Source: an uncultured Litoreibacter sp. (GTDB lineage: Bacteria > Pseudomonadota > Alphaproteobacteria > Rhodobacterales > Rhodobacteraceae). Taken from it: DNA of 64,000 nucleotides. The stretch covers positions 1,044,001-1,108,000 of the forward strand of contig CANLUY010000001.1 in NCBI GenBank assembly GCA_947494435.1, given 5' to 3'. Made by a program: the position numbers and the translations under genes. Shown here one piece after another: positions 1 to 8,480 of this stretch (position 1 is its first letter; each line of letters starts with the position of its first letter). Below the pieces are notes generated by a model. The model worked only from the letters and a program-made list of their open reading frames with translations, was not told the origin of the DNA and did not search any database.

Positions 1-1
1 C

Positions 2-400
2 TGGATCCAAGGCGGTCCCCGCGCCCGTGCGTTCTTCTACGACAATGCCGAACGCGCCCCCGCGATGAACAAAATCCCCTTAGTGAAGTGGAATAGAGCC
101 TATGCTTATGTCAGCTCCACCCACATGCTGCTGCCGCGCGGCTTAAATCTCGTTTATGATGAATGGGGTGGGGAGAAGACGTCAGGCTGCCTGCTGCACG
201 CTAAATTCCTCGACACGTTCAAAGACAAGTCCGCCGAAGAACTAGAACGCAAACAGCATTTCGCAAATAGCCACGAATACAAAGCCTATAATGAGGGTCT
301 ATCTGAGAACCCTGACCTCTGGTGCCAGTGGTCTGAGAAATACATCAATTGGCGACAGCTTGAAATTCTGGGTCTCATGTCAAAAGGAAACTGGGCGTGA
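2..400 (+). CDS. Glycosyltransferase family 2 protein, C-terminal part (5' truncated by the window)
   Basis: The reading frame is open from the first bases of the window, so only the last 132 codons are visible. They carry a GGPRAR motif followed by MNKIPLVKW, an arrangement I associate with the C-terminal half of a family of Rhodobacterales glycosyltransferases (GT-A fold, family 2-like). The catalytic DxD part lies outside the window. The protein should transfer a sugar from a nucleotide donor at the cytoplasmic face of the inner membrane. The TGA stop (398-400) overlaps the GTG start of the GT14 gene by four bases, so the two are probably translationally coupled. It could be another glycan-modifying enzyme; the family call is moderately sure, the substrate unknown. 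Confidence 0.65.
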   Translation, partial: WIQGGPRARAFFYDNAERAPAMNKIPLVKWNRAYAYVSSTHMLLPRGLNLVYDEWGGEKTSGCLLHAKFLDTFKDKSAEELERKQHFANSHEYKAYNEGLSENPDLWCQWSEKYINWRQLEILGLMSKGNWA

Positions 401-2091
401 CCGTCGGCTTCGTCATGCTGGTCCACGAGGCCCTTGATCGCGCCGCGCAAGTCGCGCGGCATTTCCATGAAAACGGAAAGCCAGTCGTCATCCATGTCGA
501 CAAGCGCGTGGCCGATGACGACTTCCGATGGTTCAAGCAAAAGCTCAAAGACTGCGATGACATCCGTTTCTCAGAACGGCACGCCTGCGAATGGGGCAAT
601 TGGTCTATCGTCGGCGCGACCCAAACCGCTTGCGAATTGATGCTGCGGGAATTCGAAGCCGTCCATCACGTCTTCCTGTCCAGTGGATCCTGCCTGCCGC
701 TCCGGCCCTTGGACGAGCTGCAAACCTACCTCGATGACCGCCAAAAAACCGATTTCATAGAGTCTGTAACAACTGATGAGGTCGATTGGACGGTTGGTGG
801 CCTCGACCAAGAACGTTTCACGTTGCGCTTCCCGTTCTCATGGAAAAAACACCGTCGTTTGTTTGATGCCTATGTCGATCTGCAACGACGCATGAAATTC
901 AAGCGCACCATTCCTGAAGGCATCACACCGCATCTGGGCTCACAATGGTGGTGCCTCACACGGCAAACGCTGTCTGCGATCCTCGAAGACCCCCGTCGGG
1001 AGGAGTTCGATCGCTATTTCAAACGCGTCTGGATCCCTGATGAAAGCTATTTTCAGACCCTCGCAAGGCTCTATTCAATGCAAATTGAAAGCCGATCACT
1101 GACGCTGTCCAAATTCGATTTTCAGGGCAAACCCCATGTGTTCTATGACGACCACATCCAGTTGCTCCGCCGATCAGACTGCTTCGTTGCCCGCAAAATC
1201 TGGCCAGAGGCGGAGCGTCTGTATCGCGATTTCATGGCGCCGGCGGGTCGATCTTTGACCATGGTAGAGCCTAATCCGCTGAAAATTGACCGCCTCTTCA
1301 GCCGCGCCACGGAACGACGCACCCGCGGGCGTCCAGGACTCTATATGCAGGGCCGCTATCCGAACGACGGATGGGAGAATGGCAAAACTGCAGGTCGATA
1401 TTCCGTCTTCGAGGGGTTCGACGACCTTTTCGAGGATTTTGATGCGTGGCTTGCCCGTCGCACAGGCAATCGGGTTCACAAACATATTTTCGCGAAGGAC
1501 CGCGCGCATTTTGCTGGTGAAGTCCCTGTCTATAACGGTGCCCTGTCTGACAGTGCCGCGCTGAGGGATTACAACCCACGGGCCTTTCTGACAAACCTGA
1601 CATGGAACACGCGGGGGGAGCATCAATGTTTCATGTTCGGCCCAAGCGATGCGCAAAAAGTCGGGGAGTTCATGGCCGCCGACCGCAATGCGCAGATTTC
1701 CATCATCACAGGCGCGTGGGCCATCCCGCTGTTTCATTCAAACCGCAACTTCGCGGAGCTTCGTAAAGAGGCCGCGATGTTGCAGCGCATCGAAGCAGCC
1801 CATCTTGATCTGTTGCGGACGGGTCAGACGAAGGCCCGTATCAGTATCTGGAATCTTGCCGAATTCATTGAAGACCCGATGGAAAAGCTGCAACTGATCC
1901 TTGATGAGCTGGGTGGCGGCGCACAACGGCGTCTGACAGAAGTTCCGCAGATGGCGAATCTGACGGGGTTCGGACAATTCCTTCAGAACCTGAAAAACCA
2001 AGGCATGAGCCCGCATCTGATGGGTGACTTTCCCGTAGTCGAAGGGGAAACGCGACAGGAAGGCGGCAAGCGGCCGTATTTGGTCAAATAG
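397..2091 (+). CDS. GT14 family beta-glycosyltransferase (core-2/I-branching type) with long C-terminal domain
   Basis: Residues 1-250 match the core-2/I-branching or xylosyltransferase family GT14: MLVHEA near the start, VIHVDKR at 31-37, SSGSCLPLRP at 95-104, GSQWWCL at 181-187 and PDESYFQTL at 214-222. The remaining 300 residues form a second domain common in Rhodobacterales members of this family and without assigned function (I recall it as DUF5928). The enzyme should add GlcNAc or xylose to an acceptor glycan or protein. The start is GTG, overlapping the stop of the preceding glycosyltransferase. The sulfotransferase gene begins directly after the stop codon, so the three genes look like one operon. 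The family assignment is strong, the acceptor is unknown. Confidence 0.82.
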   Translation: MTVGFVMLVHEALDRAAQVARHFHENGKPVVIHVDKRVADDDFRWFKQKLKDCDDIRFSERHACEWGNWSIVGATQTACELMLREFEAVHHVFLSSGSCLPLRPLDELQTYLDDRQKTDFIESVTTDEVDWTVGGLDQERFTLRFPFSWKKHRRLFDAYVDLQRRMKFKRTIPEGITPHLGSQWWCLTRQTLSAILEDPRREEFDRYFKRVWIPDESYFQTLARLYSMQIESRSLTLSKFDFQGKPHVFYDDHIQLLRRSDCFVARKIWPEAERLYRDFMAPAGRSLTMVEPNPLKIDRLFSRATERRTRGRPGLYMQGRYPNDGWENGKTAGRYSVFEGFDDLFEDFDAWLARRTGNRVHKHIFAKDRAHFAGEVPVYNGALSDSAALRDYNPRAFLTNLTWNTRGEHQCFMFGPSDAQKVGEFMAADRNAQISIITGAWAIPLFHSNRNFAELRKEAAMLQRIEAAHLDLLRTGQTKARISIWNLAEFIEDPMEKLQLILDELGGGAQRRLTEVPQMANLTGFGQFLQNLKNQGMSPHLMGDFPVVEGETRQEGGKRPYLVK

Positions 2092-3513
2092 ATGAATTTC
2101 AGATATTTCGTCATTTTTGCTGAGATGCGAACAGGCTCTAACTTCCTAGAAGCGAGCCTGAATAGCTTCGATGACATCCAATGCTATGGCGAAGTTTATA
2201 ATCCGCATTTTGTCGGTCATCACAACAAAGACGAATTGTTCGGGATCGACCTTAAAAAGCGGGAGGCCGCGCCGCTTGATCTGATTGGTGAGATGAAGAA
2301 AAACACCGATGGCATTCCAGGGTTCCGGTTTTTCAACGATCATGATCCGCGCGTCATGGCTGCTGTTTTGGCGGATCCTCAATGTGCGAAAATCGTACTC
2401 ACCCGAAATCCGCTCGACAGCTATGTCTCACTAAAAATTGCCGCGCAAACAGGACAGTGGAAACTGTCTGATGCAAAGCAACGCAGATCTGCCAAAATCA
2501 CCTTCGATAAGACGGAATTTGCGCGCCAGTTGGAAGAGAAGCGCAGCTTTCAGATTGATATTCTGAAGGGCCTTCAGACTAGCGGTCAAACTGCGTTCTA
2601 CATCGCATACGAAGACATCAATGACCGGGAAGTGTTGAACGGTATCGCGCGGTTCCTCGGGTCGGAGCATGAGATAGACGGCGCCTCCAAGGCGACCAAA
2701 AAGCAAAACCCGAGCGATCTGGAAGACAAGGTGTCTAACTACGCGGAAATGGTTGAGGCATTGGCGTCCATCGACCACTTTGCTCTGTCAGATACACCAA
2801 ACTTCGAACCCCGCCGCGGTGCTGGCGTTCCGGGGTTTTATGCGGCGTCACAGGCACCTGTCCTTTACATTCCGATCCGGTCCGGACCACAAGAACAGGC
2901 TCTAACTTGGCTGGCTGCTCTGGATGGTGACGATGTTGACGGGCTAAAAACAGGTTTTAGTCAGAAAGACCTCAGGCAGTGGAAGAAAAACCACAAGGGC
3001 CATCGTGCATTCACGATCCTGCGCCATCCACTTGCCCGCGCGCATCATATTTTTAGCAGCTGCATCCTGCCTAAGGGTGTCGATAGTTTTGAAGAGCCGC
3101 GCCGTATTCTACGGAATAAATATGGCGTTGGTGTTCCCAAGAACGGCGATCTGTCTGAATACACTGTTGAAGAGCATCGCGATGCATTCATGAGTTTTCT
3201 GAAGTTCCTGAAAGGCAATTTGGCGGGGCAGACGAGTATTCGTATTGATGCCGGATGGGCGTCACAATCCTCGCTGATCGAAGGTGCGGCCTCCGTCGCG
3301 TTGCCAGATATACTGATCCGTGAAGAGCAGGCCGTCTTGCAACTTTCCCGACTAGCCGACGATCTGGGATTGTCAGCGCCAGACTATCAAGCAGCGGATG
3401 CGGATACACCTTACGCGCTGTCAGAGATCTATGATGCAGAGCTCGAAAAGCTCTGCTTTCAGACCTATCGCAAGGACTACATCAGTTTCGGATTTGCCGA
3501 CTGGCAGCCTTAA
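2092..3513 (+). CDS. Sulfotransferase (NodH/Stf0-like), two-part protein
   Basis: The N-terminus has the PAPS 5'-phosphosulfate binding motif (RTGSNFLE, residues 13-20) and a 3'-phosphate binding motif (TRNPLDSYVS, 104-113), as in nodulation sulfotransferase NodH and Stf0. The protein is 473 residues, about twice the size of NodH. The second half holds another sulfotransferase-like segment (ILRHPLARAHHIFSS, about 309-323), so it may be a fusion of two related domains, the second perhaps inactive. It should transfer sulfate from PAPS to a glycan. It starts one base after the GT14 stop, which suggests that the product of the neighbouring glycosyltransferases is sulfated. Its stop shares TTAA with the convergent ptsN stop. 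Confidence 0.78.
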   Translation: MNFRYFVIFAEMRTGSNFLEASLNSFDDIQCYGEVYNPHFVGHHNKDELFGIDLKKREAAPLDLIGEMKKNTDGIPGFRFFNDHDPRVMAAVLADPQCAKIVLTRNPLDSYVSLKIAAQTGQWKLSDAKQRRSAKITFDKTEFARQLEEKRSFQIDILKGLQTSGQTAFYIAYEDINDREVLNGIARFLGSEHEIDGASKATKKQNPSDLEDKVSNYAEMVEALASIDHFALSDTPNFEPRRGAGVPGFYAASQAPVLYIPIRSGPQEQALTWLAALDGDDVDGLKTGFSQKDLRQWKKNHKGHRAFTILRHPLARAHHIFSSCILPKGVDSFEEPRRILRNKYGVGVPKNGDLSEYTVEEHRDAFMSFLKFLKGNLAGQTSIRIDAGWASQSSLIEGAASVALPDILIREEQAVLQLSRLADDLGLSAPDYQAADADTPYALSEIYDAELEKLCFQTYRKDYISFGFADWQP

Positions 3514-3974
3514 GCGGCTTTAATCCCTTCGGCATCCGTCAGGATCGTAAACAGTGTCGCCGAATCGTCGTTGGCCCGCAGCTTTGCGCAGTTTTGCGAC
3601 ACGCGCATCGTTCGCGAAACAAGCGCAAGCGCTTTTAGATGCTCAACACCAGCATTTGTTGGCGCAAGAAGGCAGAACACCAAATCGACGGGCTGACGAT
3701 CCGCAGCTTCAAATTCAACCGGTTTGTCCAAGCGCAGAAACACTGCGATGACGCGGTCCAACGCATCGAGGCGCGCATGAGGCAAAGCAACGCCTTGGCC
3801 AACACCGGTTGGCCCAAGGCTTTCGCGTTCTTGCAGCGCTTCGAACACGTCGGTAGAGGACAATCCAGAACTGGCCGCAGCCATATCGGCAAGCTCCTGA
3901 AACAGGCGCTTTTTACTTGAAATAGAAGAGACACTTCTTACCGCGCTGGGCTGCAAGATATCCGTAATGTTCAT
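3510..3974 (-). CDS. ptsN: PTS IIA-like nitrogen regulatory protein PtsN
   Basis: This is EIIA-Ntr, the terminal phosphoacceptor of the nitrogen PTS, which regulates metabolism and transport by protein contact. At 154 residues it has the usual family length. The phosphorylated histidine lies in GVALPHARLD (His66). I chose the ATG at 3974 because a GAGAG ribosome-binding site sits upstream and homologues start with MNITDIL; an in-frame start four codons earlier is possible. It is the last gene of the minus-strand run lptC-lptA-lptB-hpf-ptsN. Its stop overlaps the convergent sulfotransferase stop. Confidence 0.92.
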   Translation of the reverse strand: MNITDILQPSAVRSVSSISSKKRLFQELADMAAASSGLSSTDVFEALQERESLGPTGVGQGVALPHARLDALDRVIAVFLRLDKPVEFEAADRQPVDLVFCLLAPTNAGVEHLKALALVSRTMRVSQNCAKLRANDDSATLFTILTDAEGIKAA

Positions 3975-4004
3975 GACCGCTCTCAATCACAGCTGAATTA
4001 GCTG

Positions 4005-4586
4005 TTAATTACCGCTCGCGGGATCAATCCATCCGACATTCCCGTCGTCACGCCGATACACGACGTTGATCCCTTTGTTTCCCTCATTGCGGAACACCAG
4101 CACAGGGGCGCCCGCTAACTCCATTTGCATAACAGCTTCGCCCACAGAAAGCGATGGTATCTTTGTTTCCATCTCCGCCACAATCATTGGTTGCAACGTC
4201 TCGGGTTCGCTGTCTTCAGACTCAGTTTCCGAATTTGAAGCGAGGATATATGCGGAGCCGCCGGAAAGTTCAACAGGCTGCGCGCGTTCCTTGTGATGGT
4301 CCTTCAAACGGCGCTTATAGCGGCGCAATTGCTTGTCCATTTTCTCAAGGCAGCTATCAAAAGAGGCATAAATCTCGGTCTCGTGCGCTTTCGCCTGCGC
4401 CGTCAGTCCAGTGCTGAGGTGAACGGTCGCCTCGCAGACATATTCATGCGCGTCTCTGGAGAAAACGACCGTCGCATCTGTCGGCCTGCCTGCATATTTC
4501 CCAAGCATATCCGCCAGTTCGCTCTGCACATGGGTTTGCAACGCTTCCCCGATGTCGATTTGTTTGCCGCTGATTTGATAGCGCAT
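4005..4586 (-). CDS. hpf: Ribosome hibernation promoting factor, long form
   Basis: This cytoplasmic protein binds the 30S decoding region and promotes inactive 100S ribosome dimers under starvation. The 193 residues are typical of the long form: an N-terminal RaiA-type domain (about 1-105, starting MRYQISGKQIDIG), a linker rich in Glu/Ser, and a C-terminal dimerisation domain (about 130-190, with VGEAVMQMELAGAPVLVFRN). The start at 4586 has a strong AAGGAG eight bases upstream; a longer frame reaching 4697 lacks family support. It lies 30 bp before ptsN, with which it is likely cotranscribed, and 240 bp after lptB. That gap probably holds its own promoter, although I could not point to convincing -35/-10 boxes. 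Confidence 0.92.
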   Translation of the reverse strand: MRYQISGKQIDIGEALQTHVQSELADMLGKYAGRPTDATVVFSRDAHEYVCEATVHLSTGLTAQAKAHETEIYASFDSCLEKMDKQLRRYKRRLKDHHKERAQPVELSGGSAYILASNSETESEDSEPETLQPMIVAEMETKIPSLSVGEAVMQMELAGAPVLVFRNEGNKGINVVYRRDDGNVGWIDPASGN

Positions 4587-4826
4587 GGCGTCTCCTTGAT
4601 TGATACCGGAAAGACCCGCAGACGCGGGCAAGATCCGGAGATTTGGTTGATCGATGACATGCGCCCGATAGGGTGGGGCGTCTACGCAGGGCCACATTGA
4701 ATGGCGTGACCAAAACCAAAGAGGTTTGCGATATCATCCCCGCCATTTGGCGTCAGAATCGCTGTCCGTGTCAACTGGAACATGGGTACGCCATTCCGCA
4801 CCTGTAGGGTTAACACTTTAGAAAGG

Positions 4827-5588
4827 TTAAGAAATCCGGAAGTTCTGGCCCAGATAAACCCGCTTCACGTTCTCGTCCTGAACAACTTCTTCCGTTGTCC
4901 CGCTCATCAGAACATGACCGTCGTGCAGGATGTAGGCGCGATCCACGATCTCAAGAGTTTCCCGCACATTATGGTCTGTGATCAGCACGCCAATGCCACG
5001 TTTCTTCAGATCAGCAACCAGCCCTCGAATCTCACCAACAGCAATCGGGTCGACACCCGCAAAAGGCTCATCCAGAAGCAGATATTTCGGATCAGCGGCT
5101 AGACAGCGCGCGATCTCCGCACGGCGCCGTTCACCACCGGACAGCGATAAAGCAGGCGCGCGCCGCAAATGACCGATAGAAAATTCGTTCAGCAAATCCT
5201 CAAGCCGCTCGCGCCGCTTGTTGCGATCCCGCACAGCAATCTCAAGGATGGCCATGATGTTGTCTTCAACACTCAGCCCCCGAAAAATCGACATTTCCTG
5301 CGGCAGATACCCGATGCCCATCTTCGCACGCCGGTACATCGGCAGCAGAGTCACATCGCGCCCATCGATTAAAACCGTGCCAGCTTCAGGCGTCACCAAA
5401 CCAGCGATCGAATAGAAACATGTGGTTTTGCCGGACCCGTTCGGACCCAACAGCGCCACAACCTCCCCGCGTGCCAAATCAAGAGAGACATCGCGAATGA
5501 CCGGACGGCGTTTGTAATTCTTGCGCAGGCCGACGATCTTTAGCCCTGAAGAGCCTTCTGTCACTTTCAGATCAGGGCCGTCCGCCAT
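4827..5588 (-). CDS. lptB: LPS export ABC transporter ATP-binding protein LptB
   Basis: This is the ATPase that powers LPS extraction by LptFG and its transport over LptC/LptA. Visible motifs are Walker A GPNGSGKT (48-55), the Q-loop GYLPQEMSIF (93-102), signature LSGGE (149-153), Walker B YLLLDEP (169-175) and the switch His206. Length 253 is normal, with a short N-terminal extension. It begins one base after the lptA stop in the run kdsD-lptC-lptA-lptB. LptF and LptG are not in this window. Confidence 0.95.
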   Translation of the reverse strand: MADGPDLKVTEGSSGLKIVGLRKNYKRRPVIRDVSLDLARGEVVALLGPNGSGKTTCFYSIAGLVTPEAGTVLIDGRDVTLLPMYRRAKMGIGYLPQEMSIFRGLSVEDNIMAILEIAVRDRNKRRERLEDLLNEFSIGHLRRAPALSLSGGERRRAEIARCLAADPKYLLLDEPFAGVDPIAVGEIRGLVADLKKRGIGVLITDHNVRETLEIVDRAYILHDGHVLMSGTTEEVVQDENVKRVYLGQNFRIS

Positions 5589-5589
5589 C

Positions 5590-6096
5590 TTAGTTGCCGC
5601 CGGTTTGGAAAATGGTCTTCACGCGCCCCGACATGCGGCCTTGGCCCGTATTCAAATCAACCGTTAGTTTTTCACCCGACAGTGCGTTCACGCCTTGGGT
5701 CAGGATCACATCACCGGTCATCACAATCTCTGCGGCACGCACGGCGTAGGTGGCATTCGCAGCCTCAGCCGCTTCGCCGCCATTGACCAACGTCACCCCG
5801 CCAGATGCGACAAGCGTGTCGATATCACCGGTCGGTTGACCGTTCACGACAGCGTATTGCACCTGAACGCGCGCAGCACTCAGGCGCATTTCACCTTGGC
5901 CAGCAACGACATTGCCAATGAACACGGCTTCGCCAGATTGCTGGTCAACGGTCAGCTCATCGGCCGTAATCTCAACAGGAAGGGATGCGTCATGCTTCAG
6001 ACCACCGAAGGCCACCGTCGCGCCTTGGGCAAGCAAGGCAGTTGTCGCGCAAATCGCCAGCATCAGGCCAAGCGCGGGCCGCAAAAATAAATTCAT
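5590..6096 (-). CDS. lptA: LPS transport periplasmic protein LptA
   Basis: This is the periplasmic bridge protein of the Lpt system, an OstA-like beta-jellyroll. The 168 residues start with a signal peptide (about 1-26, hydrophobic LGLMLAICATTALLA). The mature part opens with LPVEITADELTVDQQSGEAVF, the typical LptA opening strand, followed by repeated short beta strands with GNV and GGV turns. It sits between lptC (eight bases upstream) and lptB (one base downstream). Confidence 0.92.
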   Translation of the reverse strand: MNLFLRPALGLMLAICATTALLAQGATVAFGGLKHDASLPVEITADELTVDQQSGEAVFIGNVVAGQGEMRLSAARVQVQYAVVNGQPTGDIDTLVASGGVTLVNGGEAAEAANATYAVRAAEIVMTGDVILTQGVNALSGEKLTVDLNTGQGRMSGRVKTIFQTGGN

Positions 6097-6104
6097 AACA
6101 CCCT

Positions 6105-6725
6105 CTATTCTTGCGGATCGTATATCAGCTTAACACCGCCCTTGAAAACAAGAACCTGTGAGCCTGAATTTCCGGTCAATTCCATCTCCCCCGCTTCCAG
6201 CGTACCGGAGGGTCCTGCGCCATTCACGGGGCCGGGGGCCCGCAGGCCGGTTTCTTCCAAATTCGCGACCAGTTTATCTGTCGTCAATTCATAGCCGCTG
6301 GACGTCGTAATCTGCACGCGGCCCAGCAAATCAAGCAGATCAGTGCCGCCGTCGTAGATTGCATTGTCTGATATCACGAAGAACTGCGCGCCGGATGTTG
6401 TGGTGATATCGGCCATCACATTGACCGCCGACATACGCCGTGGGTCGGTCAAATCGGGCTTCGCCGATTCCGCTGTGACAGAGACGGTAGACCCGTCCGA
6501 GGTTACGCCTGAAAACTTGGGCGAGGCCAGTTTCTGATCGCGGGCGATTTGTTCCACACCTTCGAAAAACGGGATCGCACCGTCAACATCCACGCTCCGC
6601 GACAGCAAAAACATGGTCGACAACAAACCCAGTGCCAGCAAGGGCAGCGCAATTTTCACAAATTGCACGAAGCGGGAATATCGGTTGTCGACCGCTGCCA
6701 TCAGGCCACGCCTGCCCGCAGACAA
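6105..6725 (-). CDS. lptC: LPS export system protein LptC
   Basis: This is a bitopic inner-membrane protein that accepts LPS from LptB2FG and passes it to LptA. One N-terminal membrane helix is visible (about 22-44, FVKIALPLLALGLLSTMFLL). It is followed by a periplasmic OstA-like fold with the FSGVTSDGSTVSVTAESA segment and the QVLVFKGGVKLIYDP end. The 206 residues are usual for alphaproteobacterial LptC. Its start lies inside the 3' end of kdsD (25 bases overlap), which suggests coupled translation. Confidence 0.9.
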   Translation of the reverse strand: MSAGRRGLMAAVDNRYSRFVQFVKIALPLLALGLLSTMFLLSRSVDVDGAIPFFEGVEQIARDQKLASPKFSGVTSDGSTVSVTAESAKPDLTDPRRMSAVNVMADITTTSGAQFFVISDNAIYDGGTDLLDLLGRVQITTSSGYELTTDKLVANLEETGLRAPGPVNGAGPSGTLEAGEMELTGNSGSQVLVFKGGVKLIYDPQE

Positions 6726-7678
6726 TCATGGATATGCAGAAGCCCCAGTGGCGCGGTCGCAGTGCCGTTTTCAGTGACGAACAAACAGGTGATCTTGCGC
6801 TCGTTCATAATATTCACGGCGGTTTCCGCCAGCGAACCCGGGGTGATGGTTTGCGGGGCAGGGGTCATCACCGTCTGCGCAGTTTGATCCAACAGCCCGT
6901 CCATATGGCGCCGCAAATCCCCATCTGTAATAATGCCTGCCAGATTGCCATCTTCATCAATGACGCTGACAACGCCAAAGCCTTTTTGGCTGATCTCAAG
7001 CAACGCGTCAGACATTTTTGTCTTTAGCTCCACCACTGGCAGGGCATCGCCGGAATGCATCAGGTCCGCAACTTTCGACAGTTTCGCGCCCAGTTTCCCA
7101 CCGGGATGGAAGTCGCGGAAATGCTCAGATGTGAACCCGCGCGCGCGCATCAGGGTAATCGCCAACGCATCGCCCATCGCCAGAGTCATCGTCGTAGAAA
7201 TCGAAGGCACGACACCGTATCCGCAGGCCTCGCCCAGCTGCGGGATCAACAGGCAGATATCTGAATGTTTCGCCAATGTGCCATCCAGCCTTGAGGTGAT
7301 CGCGATCAGCGGAATATCAAAGCGGCGGGTATAGGCCAGAAGGTTCGACAGCTCTGCCGCCTCCCCGGAATTTGACAGCGCCAGAACAACGTCAGATTTG
7401 CCGATCATACCCAGATCGCCATGGCTGGCCTCTGCGGGATGCACGAAATGCGACGGTGTGCCGGTTGAGGCCAAAGTCGCCGCGATTTTATTCGCGATAT
7501 GGCCTGATTTCCCCATACCTGTGACGATCACGCGGCCTTGTGCGTTTTGGATCGTCTCAATCGCTTTGACAAAGCTTTCGTCCAGAAGACCCGCTAGTTT
7601 TTGCAGGGCTTCGGCCTCGTCCGCGATGACGCGCGCGCCGATCTCTAAGGATGTGTCATTGGTCATGCGTTTCAACAT
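6701..7678 (-). CDS. kdsD: Arabinose-5-phosphate isomerase (KpsF/GutQ family)
   Basis: It interconverts ribulose-5-phosphate and arabinose-5-phosphate, the first step to Kdo of the LPS core. An N-terminal SIS domain (about 35-165) shows GMGKSGHIANK and HPAEASHGDLGM, and two CBS domains fill residues 200-325 (for example LAGIITDGDLRRHM). Length 325 fits the family. The start at 7678 is supported by AAGGGG just upstream. It is followed by the Lpt genes, so Kdo precursor supply and LPS export share a transcript. Confidence 0.94.
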   Translation of the reverse strand: MLKRMTNDTSLEIGARVIADEAEALQKLAGLLDESFVKAIETIQNAQGRVIVTGMGKSGHIANKIAATLASTGTPSHFVHPAEASHGDLGMIGKSDVVLALSNSGEAAELSNLLAYTRRFDIPLIAITSRLDGTLAKHSDICLLIPQLGEACGYGVVPSISTTMTLAMGDALAITLMRARGFTSEHFRDFHPGGKLGAKLSKVADLMHSGDALPVVELKTKMSDALLEISQKGFGVVSVIDEDGNLAGIITDGDLRRHMDGLLDQTAQTVMTPAPQTITPGSLAETAVNIMNERKITCLFVTENGTATAPLGLLHIHDCLRAGVA

Positions 7679-7687
7679 GCCCCTTAT

Positions 7688-8299
7688 CTAGTGCGAGAAG
7701 ATGTCAATTTCAGGCCAGCCAGCAAGATCCAGCCGAGCGCGCATAGGCAGAAAATCAAAACACGCCTGCGCCATCTCCATCCGGCCTTCGCGTTCCAGCA
7801 TCACATTCAGCTTTTCGCGCAGCTCATGCAGGTACAAAACATCCGACGCCGCATAGTCCAATTGCGCGTCTGTCAGCTTTTCGGCACCCCAGTCGCTGGA
7901 TTGCTGTTGTTTGGAGATGTCTTTGTTCATCAATTCCTGAAGAAGATTCTTCAGCCCATGGCGATCCGTATAGGTGCGCACCAGTTTGGAGGCGATCTTG
8001 GTGCAATAAACAGGTGCCGTGACCGTCCCGAACGCGTTGGCCATCGCCGCGATGTCGAACCGTCCGAAGTGAAACAGTTTCAAGACCTTTGGATCTGCCA
8101 GCATTTTGCACAGGTTCGGCGCCTCCGTCTGGCCCTGCTGAACCTGAACCATATGCGCATTGCCATCCCCGCCAGACATCTGAATCACGCAAAGACGGTC
8201 CCGGTGGGGGTTCAGGCCCATCGTCTCGCAATCAATGGCCACAATAGGTCCAAGATCCAGATCGACGGGAAGGTCGCCAATATAAAGATGATTTGCCAC
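7688..8299 (-). CDS. Ribonuclease D-like 3'-5' exonuclease (short form)
   Basis: This is a DEDDy-type exonuclease with Asp23 and Glu25 in AIDCETMGL, Asp82 in FHFGRFDIAAM, and Tyr149 with Asp153 in LDYAASDVLYL. These give the complete two-metal active site. At 203 residues it lacks the C-terminal HRDC domains of full RNase D (about 380 residues); this short form is common in alphaproteobacteria. It probably trims structured RNA 3' ends. It is the first gene of the minus-strand run, with kdsD starting 9 bases downstream. Confidence 0.88.
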   Translation of the reverse strand: MANHLYIGDLPVDLDLGPIVAIDCETMGLNPHRDRLCVIQMSGGDGNAHMVQVQQGQTEAPNLCKMLADPKVLKLFHFGRFDIAAMANAFGTVTAPVYCTKIASKLVRTYTDRHGLKNLLQELMNKDISKQQQSSDWGAEKLTDAQLDYAASDVLYLHELREKLNVMLEREGRMEMAQACFDFLPMRARLDLAGWPEIDIFSH

Positions 8300-8437
8300 G
8301 TTTCAGTCCTGCATTGTTGTTGAGCAGGGCATACGGGGTTTGGGTTATTTATTCAATAAAGCTGCAGATTTCGGAGCAGGTAAATATTTCCCTAAGAAAA
8401 ACCACAACAACCTTTTGAATCAGGGTGTTATCCGAAT

Positions 8438-8451
8438 CCCCGCGCGCGGGG
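8438..8451. repeat. GC-rich 14-bp perfect palindrome downstream of tRNA-Leu
   Basis: CCCCGCGCGCGGGG is a perfect palindrome about 30 bases beyond the 3' end of the minus-strand tRNA-Leu gene. It may act as a transcript-end hairpin, although no clear T-run follows in either direction. A similar element (CCCCGCGTGCGGGG) follows gltB at 16728. Confidence 0.4.
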
Positions 8452-8480
8452 CGATGTGGTGTGTAATGTTTTCGGGGAAT

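Noticed and set aside
1174-1737. 187-codon open frame on the minus strand inside the GT14 gene
   Set aside because: It is the antisense shadow of a well-supported coding sequence, with no family-like motif and no ribosome-binding site.
5590-6096. Possible truncation of LptA because of its short length
   Set aside because: 168 residues is normal for alphaproteobacterial LptA, and both signal peptide and OstA-like domain are present.
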